From Shewanella inventionis (GTDB taxonomy: Bacteria > Pseudomonadota > Gammaproteobacteria > Enterobacterales > Shewanellaceae): a stretch of 64,000 nt of DNA. Below, piece by piece: positions 27,807 to 37,921 of this stretch (position 1 is the stretch's first letter; the number at the start of each line of letters is the position of its first letter). The DNA is taken from contig NZ_BMII01000018.1 in NCBI RefSeq assembly GCF_014641855.1, forward strand, positions 1 through 64,000, read 5' to 3'. Position numbers and translations under genes: made by a program. The notes below the pieces were generated by a model that saw only the letters and a program-made list of their open reading frames with translations, did not search any database and was not told the origin of the DNA.

Positions 27807-28712
27807 CTACTTTTCGTCTTTGCCCCAAAGCCATGCAGCGCCACGTACGCCAGATGATGCACCAAATTTGTTTTTAACAACTTGCGTGCCACACTCGCGG
27901 CCCACAACATATTTAGGTAGCACTTTAGGTAGTTCGGTATAAATGGCTTCGATGTTGGATACGCCGCCACCTAAGACAATCATGTCTGGGTCCATCATGT
28001 TTATCACATGAGCAAGTGAACGTGCTAAGCGATCGATAAAACGCTCAAACGCTGCTGTTGCTAATGGGTCGCCCTGCTGCATCATTTCAGCAATTTGAAT
28101 ACCACTGGTGGCATCGCCACCGGCAGCACGAAAGTCACGCACAAAACCAGTGCCAGAAATAAAGGTTTCAATACAGTCGCGGTTACCACAAAAGCACGTA
28201 GTGGTATTAAACTCATCGGGTGTCATCCAAGGTAGCGGGTTATGCCCCCACTCACCACCAATGCCATTACCACCACCGTGTACTGTTCCGTTAATTGATA
28301 CACCTGCACCGCAACCTGTACCAATAATGCCACCAAATACGACACGCTTTCCGGCTGCTGCGCCGTCAACGGCTTCTGAAACCGCAAAACAGTTTGCATC
28401 GTTAGCTACACGCACTTCACGGTGTAAAACATCACTTAAATCTTTGTCTAATGGATGGCCGTTAATCCAGGTTGAATTTGAATTTTTAACTAGCCCAGTA
28501 AACGGTGATACCACACCAGGAATACCTATCCCTACAGAACCCGTTTGCTCTGTTGCTGCTTCAGCATCCGCTACTAAACTGACAATAGCTTGCACTGTAT
28601 CAGGGTAGTTTCTTGGCGTAGGAATGCGCTTTCTGAATATTTCAGCACCGTCATCTGCTAACGCTACTATTTCAATTTTGGTCCCACCGAGATCGACGCC
28701 CATGCGCATCAT
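27807..28712 (-). CDS. mak: fructokinase (ROK family)
   Basis: Sugar kinase phosphorylating fructose (mannose is also possible) with ATP. It follows E. coli Mak closely by memory. The start is taken at 28712, with GGAGAGG six bases upstream, giving 301 residues. Motifs: [11 protein letters not shown] phosphate loop, [11 protein letters not shown] with the catalytic Asp, [20 protein letters not shown] and the zinc-binding [12 protein letters not shown] of ROK kinases. No fructose transporter or regulator is adjacent. It may act in the general hexose pool next to the glucan locus. Confidence 0.92.
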   Translation of the reverse strand: MMRMGVDLGGTKIEIVALADDGAEIFRKRIPTPRNYPDTVQAIVSLVADAEAATEQTGSVGIGIPGVVSPFTGLVKNSNSTWINGHPLDKDLSDVLHREVRVANDANCFAVSEAVDGAAAGKRVVFGGIIGTGCGAGVSINGTVHGGGNGIGGEWGHNPLPWMTPDEFNTTTCFCGNRDCIETFISGTGFVRDFRAAGGDATSGIQIAEMMQQGDPLATAAFERFIDRLARSLAHVINMMDPDMIVLGGGVSNIEAIYTELPKVLPKYVVGRECGTQVVKNKFGASSGVRGAAWLWGKDEK

Positions 28713-28771
28713 AACTAGCCTCTCCATTATTCGTGTTAAGTTTTGTCCATACTTGCAAACTCAGGATAAAC

Positions 28772-29572
28772 CTAATTTTTTGCTAACCACGCCTTAGACG
28801 CAGCAATAAAATATGGATTTAAAATCGTTTCTTTTTGATTATATTCAAGTGGCGTCATGGCTGGATAAGCCAACACAACCCCACCTGCACTTTCTAGTAC
28901 TGCTTGCGCTGCTGCGGTGTCCCATTCGCTGGTTAATCCAAGCCTTGGATACACATCAGCTTGCCCTTCTGCCACCATGCAAAACTTTAGCGAGCTACCG
29001 ACACTGAGCATAGTGTGCTCACCCAGCTGCTCCAGATATAACGCCACATCGGGGCTCACATGAGAACGGCTACCAACCACGACCGGAGGGGTATTTATTG
29101 CACGTGAACTAATATCAAGTTCGGTGACAACACCCTCATGCTCAAGCCAGGCTCCATGGCCTAATATGCCGCTGTAACATTTATTTAAAACGGGTGCATA
29201 AACCACCCCCGCAATTGCCTTTCCTTGATGAATTAACGCAATATTAACGGTAAACTCACCATTACGTTTAATGAACTCTTTGGTGCCGTCAAGTGGATCA
29301 ATTAACCAATAGGTTTGCCATGTTTGTCTTTCGGTCCAGCTGATGTCGGCGGCTTCTTCACTCATGACGGCAATATCAGCAAAATGCGTTTTGAGCCCAG
29401 CCACAATCACATTATGACTAGCAATATCGGCAGCAGTAACTGGGCTGTCATCTTGTTTAACTTCAACACCTAAATCAGCTTTAGCATAAACCTGCATTAT
29501 GGCTTTACCGGCGTCTTTGGCCAGTGCGACTATGTGCTCTAAATCAGTGAGCGAAAATGTAAAATTCGACAA
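28772..29572 (-). CDS. cysQ: 3'(2'),5'-bisphosphate nucleotidase
   Basis: Removes the 3' phosphate from PAP/PAPS, recycling the by-product of sulfate assimilation. Inositol-monophosphatase fold, 266 residues. Metal ligands: E72/E73 in SEEA, and D92 and D95 in IDPLDGTKEF (91-100); the C-terminal signature is EWDTAAAQAVLESAGG. The start is TTG with AGGAA five bases before it, and gives the usual N-terminus (LEHIVALAKDAG). Confidence 0.93.
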   Translation of the reverse strand: MSNFTFSLTDLEHIVALAKDAGKAIMQVYAKADLGVEVKQDDSPVTAADIASHNVIVAGLKTHFADIAVMSEEAADISWTERQTWQTYWLIDPLDGTKEFIKRNGEFTVNIALIHQGKAIAGVVYAPVLNKCYSGILGHGAWLEHEGVVTELDISSRAINTPPVVVGSRSHVSPDVALYLEQLGEHTMLSVGSSLKFCMVAEGQADVYPRLGLTSEWDTAAAQAVLESAGGVVLAYPAMTPLEYNQKETILNPYFIAASKAWLAKN

Positions 29573-29938
29573 ATCTATTCCTTAAATTTATAGCGGTTCG
29601 ATGTAACATTTTTGCATTATGCCATCGTTCACGTCATAAACTGATATATTGATTTCATCGAAGTTAAGCCAATTAGGATTAACATTGCTTTATTAACGCT
29701 CACTATCAAACAACATACCTGCAACAACCTCTGCCTGTTGATACTAAGCTAAGCACTACAAGGCGCAAAGCAAACTGTGCATTTCTGCATTCGTATTCAA
29801 TCATTGGCATAAGCAATATTTCACTAAAACGCTGAGAATACATTGAAAAGGCAATGAATCTTGTCGAACAAGCAGCCTTTTCCATCTTCTCTTTTCTCTT
29901 TTCTCTTTTCTCTTTTAATAATACTAAAAGACCAAATA
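29573..29938. other. non-coding gap with a 7-base tandem repeat
   Basis: This 366-base gap separates cysQ and the GH16 gene. At 29888-29915 TCTCTTT is repeated four times in tandem, immediately beyond the GH16 stop. Apart from this I see no operator or clear terminator. A minus-strand open frame across it (98 codons) has the low-complexity sequence KEKREKRKEK from the repeat and is probably not a gene. The cysQ promoter should lie near 29580-29680. Confidence 0.6.
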
Positions 29939-32008
29939 TCATAGCGCTTTGGTTATTTTTATATTGTCTACTTGTAACACCACACCTTGTTGATCTCCCC
30001 AATTAGGGAATATCACTAAGGGCGTATCCACTTTGGTTAAATCCAGAGTTGAGCCGGTATTATTTTGTAGGTCTGCCAAACTGATATCATAATGTGTCCA
30101 TACACCTATCTCGGGGGCGTTAATGGCAAAATCACCAGAGCTACATGGGTGCTGACAATCCATTTTAATGTTTAACGAACGTGACGTTCTTGGATCTGAT
30201 ACCACATATAAGTCAAAAGATAAGGTGGCAAAATCACTTAAATCAAACACGGTAGGGCTTTGAAAATACCCAACAGCCTCATTAGTGTTAAAGGTTAATT
30301 GAGTCACCATGTTGTGTTCGCCGCCAACATCTACCTGTGCTTCTGCAAGTTCTCCAGAAGCAACATATTGACCGTAGGCAAAAGGCGCATTTGTAGCGTC
30401 GTCATACACACTCAGTTGAGTTTGGTTATCTAGTTGGTATTGATAACGAACATTATCTATTTGAAACTCAATCGGACCTGTAGGTTCAATCACAAACGGG
30501 TTGACGATATCAGCAAAGTTGACCGTACTACCTGGTGAAAAACGGTTACCATTAGCCACAAGTGTTGCCAGTGGCACACTCACTTGTTGCCACTGTTCAA
30601 GCGTTGTTGGTAATTGTATGGTTGCATCACCGACATTTGGCCAACCACTGTCAGCTTTAACCAATACTTCGGTACCGTCTGCAATTGTTAATACTTTAAT
30701 ATCAAAAACTAACGCACCTAATGCCTGCCAGTGGCTTAAATCGGCTCTTGGGCTGTACTCAAAATACAGATTACCAGTATCGCCCGTTTTAGTAATCTGT
30801 AGTACGTTTCCCTGGGTGTCGTCCGTTATCACTTGATAACTTATGGCATTATCAGGGTTGTAACTGTTAAAAATTAATCCTGCTGCTAAAGCATCTTGAT
30901 CGCCAAAACTAAACAGGTTTAATGGTGATTGTTGGCCAAAGGTGGTGTCGGGAATAACAATCTCTGGTGCGGTTTGCCCTGGCGTTACTGTGACGGTTTC
31001 GTCAATGGTTTCGCACCCCGCGCCAGTACCTGGCGACTGCGCACATTCATAAACGCGAACATAATCCACTACCATAGATTGCGGAAATACTGACGGATCA
31101 ATACCTGTGTTATGCACGTTTGCCGACCAGGCACCGCCCACAGCAAGATTTAATAACATGTGAAAACGTTGATTAAAGGGTGCATCATCTGGTGCGTTAA
31201 CTAATTGGCCTTCGTCGTCTACGTATTGGCTATACCAGCCAGAAGATTGTTGGGTGGCAAAGTGTACATCGTCAACATACCAGCGTATTTCATCTTCTTG
31301 CCATTCAACGGCATACACATGAAAGTCATCTGCTGGATTGGCCCCGTCAGGTAAGGTGTACTCCTGCCCTGTGTAAACATTGTTTGGCCATTGCTTACCG
31401 TAATGTAAAGTGCCGTGGATCGCCGCAACTGGCGCTTCGCCGTCGACTTCTACCTTAAGATTCACCGCTTCCATGATGTCAATTTCACCTGAACCAGCCC
31501 ATGGGCCATATACCCAATCGGTTGGAAGCATCCAAATTGCTGGCCATGTACCTTGGCCTTGAGGTAACTTGGCACGGATCTCAAAACGGCCGTATTTCCA
31601 ATCACCTTTATTTTTAGACACTAACCGTGCAGAGGTATAGTCAAGGGTTTTGGAGGTATCGTTAATATCATAGCTTGGGTCTGAGTCGTTAACCGCGGGG
31701 CCCGAATACGTTTCTTTGATGGCGGTTATGGTTAACATGCCATCGGCAACTGAGGCGTTTTCTGTTCTGGCTGTGTAACATTGAGCTTCGTTATTACCGC
31801 CGCCATAACAGTCAACAGCAAAACTCCATTTGTTGCTATCGACTGCATTGCCATCAAATTCGTCTTGCCAAACCATATTCCAACCGCTATCAGAACTATC
31901 AGCAATACTGGTGTCTTCTTGAGTGATAATGGCGTCATCGTCAGAACACCCTGGCATTAATACCAGTGTGGTTAAACAAAGCCAAAATGAATATTTATTG
32001 TAGCTCAT
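29939..32008 (-). CDS. GH16 beta-1,3-glucanase (laminarinase-like) lipoprotein
   Basis: Endo-acting beta-glucanase attached to the cell envelope. The ATG at 32008 (AGGAA upstream) gives 689 residues, starting with a lipoprotein signal whose lipobox is LMPGC followed by acidic residues. The GH16 domain spans roughly 40-330 with the catalytic motif GEIDIMEAV (Glu-x-Asp-x-x-Glu, about 175-180). A linker follows, then two related beta-sandwich domains (about 360-510 and 525-689), both ending in the pattern FQIDNVR/LQVDNIK, which look like carbohydrate-binding modules. The exact chain preference (laminarin or mixed-linkage glucan) is inferred from the family. Last gene of the leftward operon. Confidence 0.92.
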   Translation of the reverse strand: MSYNKYSFWLCLTTLVLMPGCSDDDAIITQEDTSIADSSDSGWNMVWQDEFDGNAVDSNKWSFAVDCYGGGNNEAQCYTARTENASVADGMLTITAIKETYSGPAVNDSDPSYDINDTSKTLDYTSARLVSKNKGDWKYGRFEIRAKLPQGQGTWPAIWMLPTDWVYGPWAGSGEIDIMEAVNLKVEVDGEAPVAAIHGTLHYGKQWPNNVYTGQEYTLPDGANPADDFHVYAVEWQEDEIRWYVDDVHFATQQSSGWYSQYVDDEGQLVNAPDDAPFNQRFHMLLNLAVGGAWSANVHNTGIDPSVFPQSMVVDYVRVYECAQSPGTGAGCETIDETVTVTPGQTAPEIVIPDTTFGQQSPLNLFSFGDQDALAAGLIFNSYNPDNAISYQVITDDTQGNVLQITKTGDTGNLYFEYSPRADLSHWQALGALVFDIKVLTIADGTEVLVKADSGWPNVGDATIQLPTTLEQWQQVSVPLATLVANGNRFSPGSTVNFADIVNPFVIEPTGPIEFQIDNVRYQYQLDNQTQLSVYDDATNAPFAYGQYVASGELAEAQVDVGGEHNMVTQLTFNTNEAVGYFQSPTVFDLSDFATLSFDLYVVSDPRTSRSLNIKMDCQHPCSSGDFAINAPEIGVWTHYDISLADLQNNTGSTLDLTKVDTPLVIFPNWGDQQGVVLQVDNIKITKAL

Positions 32009-32100
32009 TGTTTTCCTCATTTATGGTTCTTCGCGCTTTGCAAATAACAGTGTCTAAAACACCATTAACCACATCACTTGGCACAAATTTGGGTTGAGTT

Positions 32101-32135
32101 AAGCTAGACTCATCTAAAATAGATGAGCCTAACTT
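32101..32135 (-). other. intercistronic hairpin between GH3 and GH16 genes
   Basis: AAGCTAGACTCATCT (32101-32115) and AGATGAGCCTAACTT (32121-32135) form a 15-base imperfect stem with a 5-base loop, 15 bases after the GH3 stop. No T-run is seen on the minus strand. It may tune the GH16 level relative to GH3. Confidence 0.5.
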
Positions 32136-32149
32136 AGGTAACGCTTTGG

Positions 32150-34786
32150 TTATTGTTTACAAGTGACTGTGTTTTCGCTCGGCTGAGACTTGATCACCAC
32201 ATCGCTAAAGCTGATGTCTACTTTAGCGTCGGTCGCTAGGTAAAACGGCATGGTGATTTTGCCAAAGTCCATAGGCTCATCTGCAAAACATGCCAGTGAA
32301 AAGCTTAAGGTTTGCCACTCACCCAACTGACTATTAACCTGCTGAGCAATATCAAGCTGTTTACGACAGTCTCCTTCACAAGCCATACCTAGCCACAACG
32401 GTTTTTCAAGCACGGCTGAACTCTTGATGCTTATCGACAATGCTGAATCACTGTTACTGTAGGCTCTAAAGTCACGCGGGAAATTACTCACTAAACCAAC
32501 AATACCTTGTTCGCTGCCATTAAATGACACTAAACGAGCATCTTCTTGCACGACGCGATCCATGGTGCGAATAGTTAACGCGCTATTTTTGGCCACACTG
32601 CTCGACATACCTTGACGCTCTACGCTATTGGCAATGTACATAGACCAAGGAGATTTCACTGCGCGCTCAAACAAAGCCAAGTCAGAAATGGTTTGCTCAG
32701 CCGCTAGGTTGTCTTCAGACAAGCTATCTAACACGACAGCGCTCGATACATCTGACTGATAATTTAGCCCATAACCAAATGGAATAAGCGGCTTGTATTG
32801 TGCTTTTTGCTCAGCTGATGCGCTTTGTAGCGGCACATTAACTGTGGTTTGTTGTGGTGTTGCAGGCCATGAGAATGACAATTTACCCACAAAGTCATGC
32901 TGCACTTTTCCGTTGGCATCGGTAAACAACACATCGGCAATCCCTTGACCTTCAGAGCCTGGTAACCATGCTGCAACAAAAGCATCAGATGCATTAAATT
33001 CAGGATTTACCCACATTGGGCGGCCACTGATAAATACCGACACAACAGGAATACCTTGTGCTTTAAGTTGTTTTAACAAGGCTAAATCGCGTTTGTCACC
33101 CCGTTGATATTCTAAATTATCAATATCACCGTTACCTTCTGCGTATGGCTCTTCACCATAAACCACAATGGCGACATCAGGTTTTTGTTGCGTAGTTAAC
33201 TCACCAGTAGGACTTAATATTGCCTGGCCACCCGCTTGCTTAACGGCTTGCTCAATACCAGAGTAAATTGAGGTTGCCCCAGGGAAATCAGCATTTTGAT
33301 TGTCAGTACCCTGCCAGGTAATGGTCCAACCGCCAGACTGCTTACCAATATTATCTGCAGCATCACCCGCCACCAAAACAGTTAATTTGGGTGACAGTGG
33401 CAATAACTTTTGATTATTTTTCAATAATACCAATGACTCACGCACAGCTTGACGTGCAACTTCACGATGACTTTCTTGGCCTATTAATTCTGTTTTACCT
33501 GATAATGGACGCTTAGCAGGGCTTGGCTTATCAAATAAACCAGCCCTAAATTTAACCCGCAAAATACGTGATACGGCATCATCTAATCGAGCTTGGCTAA
33601 TTTCACCACTGTTAACCTGCGCCACAGTGTTTTCAAATAAGGGTTTCCATGCCGCAGTTGGCACCATAAAAATATCTAAGCCAGCGTTGGCAGCCTGAGC
33701 ACAAGACTCATTGGTACAGCCCGGAATTTGTCCATGGCCGTTCCAGTCACCAACCACAAAGCCGTCAAAGCCCATGCGGTCTTTTAACACATCTGTCAGC
33801 AGGTATTTATTGCCATGGTTTTTAACCCCATGCCAGCTGTTAAATGAAGCCATCACACTTTGTGCACCTGCATTTAAACCGCCAACATAACCTTGAGCAT
33901 GCACATCAACCAATGTTTGCTCACTGGCAATATTGTCGCCCTGATCGATGCCTTTTTCTGTGCCACCATCGCCTAAAAAGTGCTTAACCGTTGATAACAC
34001 GCGTTGATCCGATAAAAAGTCGCCATTTACAGCACCTTGCAATCCTTCAACAATGGCAAATGAGTAATCTCTTACAATGGTAGGATCTTCTGAATAGCCT
34101 TCGTAAGTGCGGCCCCAACGGTCGTCTTGAACCACAGCAACTGTAGGTGCAAATACCCAATCGATACCCGTTACCATCACCTCTTTTGCTGTAATCGCTG
34201 CAATTTGTTCAATCAACTTAGGGTTATTAGCAGCACCTAAACCGATGTTGTGCGGAAATAATGTCGCGCCAATCACATTGTTGTGACCATGTACCGCATC
34301 GGTACCCCACATTGTCGGAATATTAATGCCATCGACAGAATCATCGACAGACGCTTGATATAAGGCTTCAGCTAAGGCAATCCAGTCCGCTGGTGTGGCG
34401 TGTTTATCATTATTTGGGTAAGCACCACCGCCATTAAGGTATGAACCAAATCCATACTTACGCATATCTTCAATGGTAATGTCGCGGATTTCGGGTTGGA
34501 TCATCTGAGCCACTTTTTGCTCTACGGTCATTTTTGCAACCAATGCCGCAATTTTAGCTTCAAGCGCTGCATCTTTCGCAATAGCAGGAGTCAGCGCTGG
34601 CCATAAATCAATGCCAGATTTTACCGCTGTGTCATCAACAACTCCCGCAGAAGTGTCAGGAACTTGCTCAACAGGAGTCGAATCGCTGCACCCAGTTAAG
34701 CTTAAAATCACAGCTAAACTTACTGTACTCAGTGGCAAAGCTAATTTACCTGACGTAAATCCGTTAATAAATTGATTGGTGTTCAT
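32150..34786 (-). CDS. GH3 exo-beta-glucosidase lipoprotein (ExoP-like)
   Basis: Releases glucose from the non-reducing ends of beta-glucans and oligosaccharides. Length 878. The N-terminal signal ends in a lipobox LSLTGC, so it is envelope anchored. GH3 N-terminal barrel about 80-400, nucleophile aspartate in GFVVGDWNG (about 346); GH3 C-terminal domain about 430-680 (LLKNNQKLLPL...; VVYGEEPYAEGNGD). The last ~180 residues (from about 700, ending VDISFSDVVI) form an extra beta-sandwich like the C-terminal domain of marine ExoP. AAGGAAAC precedes the ATG. Nine bases after the MFS gene. Confidence 0.93.
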   Translation of the reverse strand: MNTNQFINGFTSGKLALPLSTVSLAVILSLTGCSDSTPVEQVPDTSAGVVDDTAVKSGIDLWPALTPAIAKDAALEAKIAALVAKMTVEQKVAQMIQPEIRDITIEDMRKYGFGSYLNGGGAYPNNDKHATPADWIALAEALYQASVDDSVDGINIPTMWGTDAVHGHNNVIGATLFPHNIGLGAANNPKLIEQIAAITAKEVMVTGIDWVFAPTVAVVQDDRWGRTYEGYSEDPTIVRDYSFAIVEGLQGAVNGDFLSDQRVLSTVKHFLGDGGTEKGIDQGDNIASEQTLVDVHAQGYVGGLNAGAQSVMASFNSWHGVKNHGNKYLLTDVLKDRMGFDGFVVGDWNGHGQIPGCTNESCAQAANAGLDIFMVPTAAWKPLFENTVAQVNSGEISQARLDDAVSRILRVKFRAGLFDKPSPAKRPLSGKTELIGQESHREVARQAVRESLVLLKNNQKLLPLSPKLTVLVAGDAADNIGKQSGGWTITWQGTDNQNADFPGATSIYSGIEQAVKQAGGQAILSPTGELTTQQKPDVAIVVYGEEPYAEGNGDIDNLEYQRGDKRDLALLKQLKAQGIPVVSVFISGRPMWVNPEFNASDAFVAAWLPGSEGQGIADVLFTDANGKVQHDFVGKLSFSWPATPQQTTVNVPLQSASAEQKAQYKPLIPFGYGLNYQSDVSSAVVLDSLSEDNLAAEQTISDLALFERAVKSPWSMYIANSVERQGMSSSVAKNSALTIRTMDRVVQEDARLVSFNGSEQGIVGLVSNFPRDFRAYSNSDSALSISIKSSAVLEKPLWLGMACEGDCRKQLDIAQQVNSQLGEWQTLSFSLACFADEPMDFGKITMPFYLATDAKVDISFSDVVIKSQPSENTVTCKQ

Positions 34787-34795
34787 TGTGTTTCC

Positions 34796-36106
34796 TTATC
34801 CCTGCTGCTGTGCATTAAACTGAGGACGCTTTGCATTGCAGCCCACTAAACCGTAGTAGCCAATAAAACCATAGCAAACTAATGGCACAATAAAGGCTAA
34901 TTGAATACCAAAACTGTCAGCCATAACACCTTGCAATAAAGGTAAAACGGCGCCGCCGACAATGGCTAAACATAAAATACCTGAGCCCTGGCTTGTATGT
35001 TGTTTTAAATCTTGTAACGCTAAGCTAAAAATGGTCGGGAACATGATCGAGTTACACAGCCCTACAAACAATAAAGCCCACATTGCCACACTGCCTGCAC
35101 TAAACATGGCTGCAACCACCAATACACAAGCACAAAGCGCATTAAAGGCTAATACTTTACCCGCTCTCACTTTTTGCATCACAGCCGCCCCAATAAAGCG
35201 GCCCACCATGGCACCACCAAAATAGTAGGCGATATAGTTAGCTGCTTGTGACTCAGATAACCCACCTATGTCGTCTTGAGTTAAAAAGCTGATTAAAAAG
35301 CTGCCAATGCCGACTTCAGCACCCACGTAAACAAAAATACCTACGGCGCCTAACACTAGATGCGGATACTGCCATGCACTGCCAGCAGGCTCGCTGTTTG
35401 TGCTCAGCACTTTTTTGCCTAATAGCGGCAGTTTTAACAGCATAAAAATAAGCGCTAGGGCAAATAAGGCGCCCGCTAAAATTAAATAGGGCGTTTGTAC
35501 TGCTGTTGCTTGCTGCTGTACAGATAGCTGCCCAATCACCTCACCCACTTCAGTTAATTTTTCATCGTGTTCTACCGTTGATAAAATTAACCAACTGCCA
35601 AAGAAAGGCGCAACGGTTGTACCAAGAGAGTTAAAGGCTTGGGTTAAGGTTAATCGTGAAGATGCCGTCTCAGCAGGGCCAAGTACACTGACATAAGGGT
35701 TAGCAGATACTTGTAAAATAGTGATGCCTGAAGCGAGAATAAAAAAAGCAAAAAGGAACATGTTGTAAGAGCCGTAACTCGCTGAAGGATAAAATAATAA
35801 ACATCCGACACACGCAATCACTAAACCAGTGATAATCCCCTTTTGATAACCAATTTTACCCACTAGTGCGCCAGCGGGAATCGACACAATAAAGTAAGCG
35901 CCAAAGAAACAAAACTGCACTAACATGGCTTGAGTGTAATTAAGCTCAAACATGTTTTTTAAGTATGGAATTAAAATATCATTGAGGCAGGTTAAAAACC
36001 CCCACATGAAAAATAAAGAGGTTAACGCGACTAACGCAAAGCGAAAGTCCCCGATTTGATGGGTCGAATCAACATGCGTTAATTCTGGTTGATGTGAAGT
36101 CGCCAT
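34796..36106 (-). CDS. MFS sugar transporter, FucP/GluP type
   Basis: Inner-membrane proton or sodium symporter of 436 residues with 12 predicted helices. The sequence belongs to the fucose-galactose-glucose branch of [22 protein letters not shown] (about 32-50) and [11 protein letters not shown], which carries the family's conserved Asn-Pro. It most likely imports glucose released by the GH enzymes. AGGGAA precedes the ATG. First gene of the leftward operon with GH3 and GH16; divergent from the GH1 gene with an operator between them. Confidence 0.9.
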   Translation of the reverse strand: MATSHQPELTHVDSTHQIGDFRFALVALTSLFFMWGFLTCLNDILIPYLKNMFELNYTQAMLVQFCFFGAYFIVSIPAGALVGKIGYQKGIITGLVIACVGCLLFYPSASYGSYNMFLFAFFILASGITILQVSANPYVSVLGPAETASSRLTLTQAFNSLGTTVAPFFGSWLILSTVEHDEKLTEVGEVIGQLSVQQQATAVQTPYLILAGALFALALIFMLLKLPLLGKKVLSTNSEPAGSAWQYPHLVLGAVGIFVYVGAEVGIGSFLISFLTQDDIGGLSESQAANYIAYYFGGAMVGRFIGAAVMQKVRAGKVLAFNALCACVLVVAAMFSAGSVAMWALLFVGLCNSIMFPTIFSLALQDLKQHTSQGSGILCLAIVGGAVLPLLQGVMADSFGIQLAFIVPLVCYGFIGYYGLVGCNAKRPQFNAQQQG

Positions 36107-36314
36107 GACATTCCCTATGTTATAAATCGTTATATTGGGTTGTTATCAATAAATGATAATTAATCGCTACCGTTCAATCGCTAAATCAATAGCAACATAC
36201 AATGCCCATAAATCATTAACCCAGCTCAGCTAAGTTAATCATCTCCCCTACGGGCTGGTAACCACTAATTTGCAAAATCAATTATTGACCTTTGAGTAAT
36301 TAATCACTAATCTC

Positions 36315-36332
36315 AATGTAAGCGCTTTCATT
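36315..36332. promoter_or_regulatory. LacI-family operator, site 1 (divergent MFS/GH1 promoters)
   Basis: AATGTAAGCGCTTTCATT, a near-perfect palindrome around GCGC. It is in the 385-base region between the two divergent operons, 160 bases before the GH1 start and 209 before the MFS start. The same sequence type occurs at three other places in this locus. Confidence 0.8.
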
Positions 36333-36491
36333 TTTAACATATCGATAACTGATGTCAACGATTTTTAAGTACTCTAATAGATATTTTCATCATTGAGCAA
36401 ATCGGGACAAGCGCGTTATAACGGGTGTTTCAGCGCAAAAAACTCTCAATAACAAAGACTCAAATTTAATCAATACTAAGTGAAAACTAAT

Positions 36492-37823
36492 ATGAAAATA
36501 ATGTTACCAGCTAACTCGAAAATGCAATCAAAAGCATTCACCTATGGTGTGGCAACAGCTTCGTTTCAAATTGAAGGGGCAGCAGATTCTCGTTTAGCCT
36601 GTATTTGGGATACCTTTTGCGCCACGCCTGGCAAAATCCGTGATGGCTCAAACGGTGAGCAAGCTTGTGAGCACGTTAAACTATGGCGTGAAGACATTGA
36701 CTTAATTGAGTCACTCGGCGTTGATGCGTATCGTTTATCAATTTCTTGGCCACGTGTATTGCACAAAGACGGCAGTGTAAATGCGCAAGGTGTCCAGTTT
36801 TACATCGACTTATTAGATGAGTTGAATCGTCGCGGTATTAAACCTTTTGTGACCTTATACCACTGGGATTTACCACAACACATTGAAGACAATGGTGGCT
36901 GGTTAAATCGCGAAACTGCCTACTTGTTTGCCGATTACACCGACAAAATTACTCAAGCTTTAGGTGATAGGGTGTATTCGTATGCCACATTTAACGAGCC
37001 TTTTTGTAGCTCATATTTAGGCTACGAAATTGGCGTTCACGCACCCGGTTTAGCCAAAAAGTCTTATGGTCGCCAATCTGCTCACCATTTATTGCTAGCA
37101 CACGGATTAGCAATGAAAGTACTGCAAAAAAACAGCCCTAACACCCTAAATGGCATCGTACTTAACTTTACCCCGTGTTACAGCGCAACAGACTCAATAG
37201 CAGATGTGCAAGCAGCCAGCAAAGCCGATCAATATTTTAATCAATGGTACATCAAGCCACTATTTGACCGCTGCTACCCAGAGATCATTAATGATTTTGA
37301 CCCGCAAGATGTACCAGTAATGGAAGAAGGCGACTTTGACATTATTGCGCAACCCATCGATTTTTTAGGCATTAACTTTTACACCCGTGCAGTATATAAA
37401 GCTGATGCGACTCTTGGTTTTAGCCAAATTGATATGGTCGATAAGCCTAAAACCGATATTGGTTGGGAAATTTACCCACAAGCCTTTACTGACTTATTAA
37501 CCTCACTACACAAATTGTACCCATTACCGCCGATGTACATCACCGAAAATGGTGCAGCGATGGCAGACAAATTAATCGACGGAAAAGTGGATGATCAAGA
37601 CAGACTCGCCTATTATGACGCCCACTTAAATGCTGTAAATAATGCAATAGAACAAGGCGTTAATATTGTAGGTTATTTTGCTTGGAGTTTAATGGATAAC
37701 TTTGAATGGGCAGAAGGTTATTTAAAACGCTTTGGTATTGTGTATGTCGATTACGCAACACAAAAACGAACACTTAAATCAAGTGCATACGCTTACAAAG
37801 ACTTAATTGCTAATAGAAAATAA
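36492..37823 (+). CDS. GH1 beta-glucosidase
   Basis: Cytoplasmic beta-glucosidase (no signal peptide), hydrolysing cellobiose, laminaribiose or similar. Length 443 from the ATG at 36492. The acid/base glutamate is in TFNEPF (about 167) and the nucleophile in YITENG (about 351); the N-terminal signature is FTYGVATASFQIEGA. The ribosome binding site is weak (AAGTGA), and a GTG four codons earlier or an ATG three codons later are alternatives. Followed by a terminator and then the GPH transporter. Confidence 0.93.
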   Translation: MKIMLPANSKMQSKAFTYGVATASFQIEGAADSRLACIWDTFCATPGKIRDGSNGEQACEHVKLWREDIDLIESLGVDAYRLSISWPRVLHKDGSVNAQGVQFYIDLLDELNRRGIKPFVTLYHWDLPQHIEDNGGWLNRETAYLFADYTDKITQALGDRVYSYATFNEPFCSSYLGYEIGVHAPGLAKKSYGRQSAHHLLLAHGLAMKVLQKNSPNTLNGIVLNFTPCYSATDSIADVQAASKADQYFNQWYIKPLFDRCYPEIINDFDPQDVPVMEEGDFDIIAQPIDFLGINFYTRAVYKADATLGFSQIDMVDKPKTDIGWEIYPQAFTDLLTSLHKLYPLPPMYITENGAAMADKLIDGKVDDQDRLAYYDAHLNAVNNAIEQGVNIVGYFAWSLMDNFEWAEGYLKRFGIVYVDYATQKRTLKSSAYAYKDLIANRK

Positions 37824-37837
37824 AAAAAAGCTGTTAC

Positions 37838-37870
37838 AGCCGTTCCTAATCTATGAACGGCTTTATTTTA
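37838..37870 (+). terminator. terminator after the GH1 gene
   Basis: AGCCGTTC (37838-37845) and GAACGGCT (37855-37862), followed by TTATTTTA. It starts 15 bases after the stop; read-through to the GPH gene 52 bases further is possible. Confidence 0.8.
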
Positions 37871-37921
37871 GTCATCTAGTCGCATCATATTAAAACAAAA
37901 AACACAATTATTGAGGCAAGT

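Noticed and set aside
29706..30002. 98-codon minus-strand frame after the GH16 gene
   Set aside because: Overlaps the GH16 3' end in another frame and its KEK-rich part is produced by the 7-base repeat.
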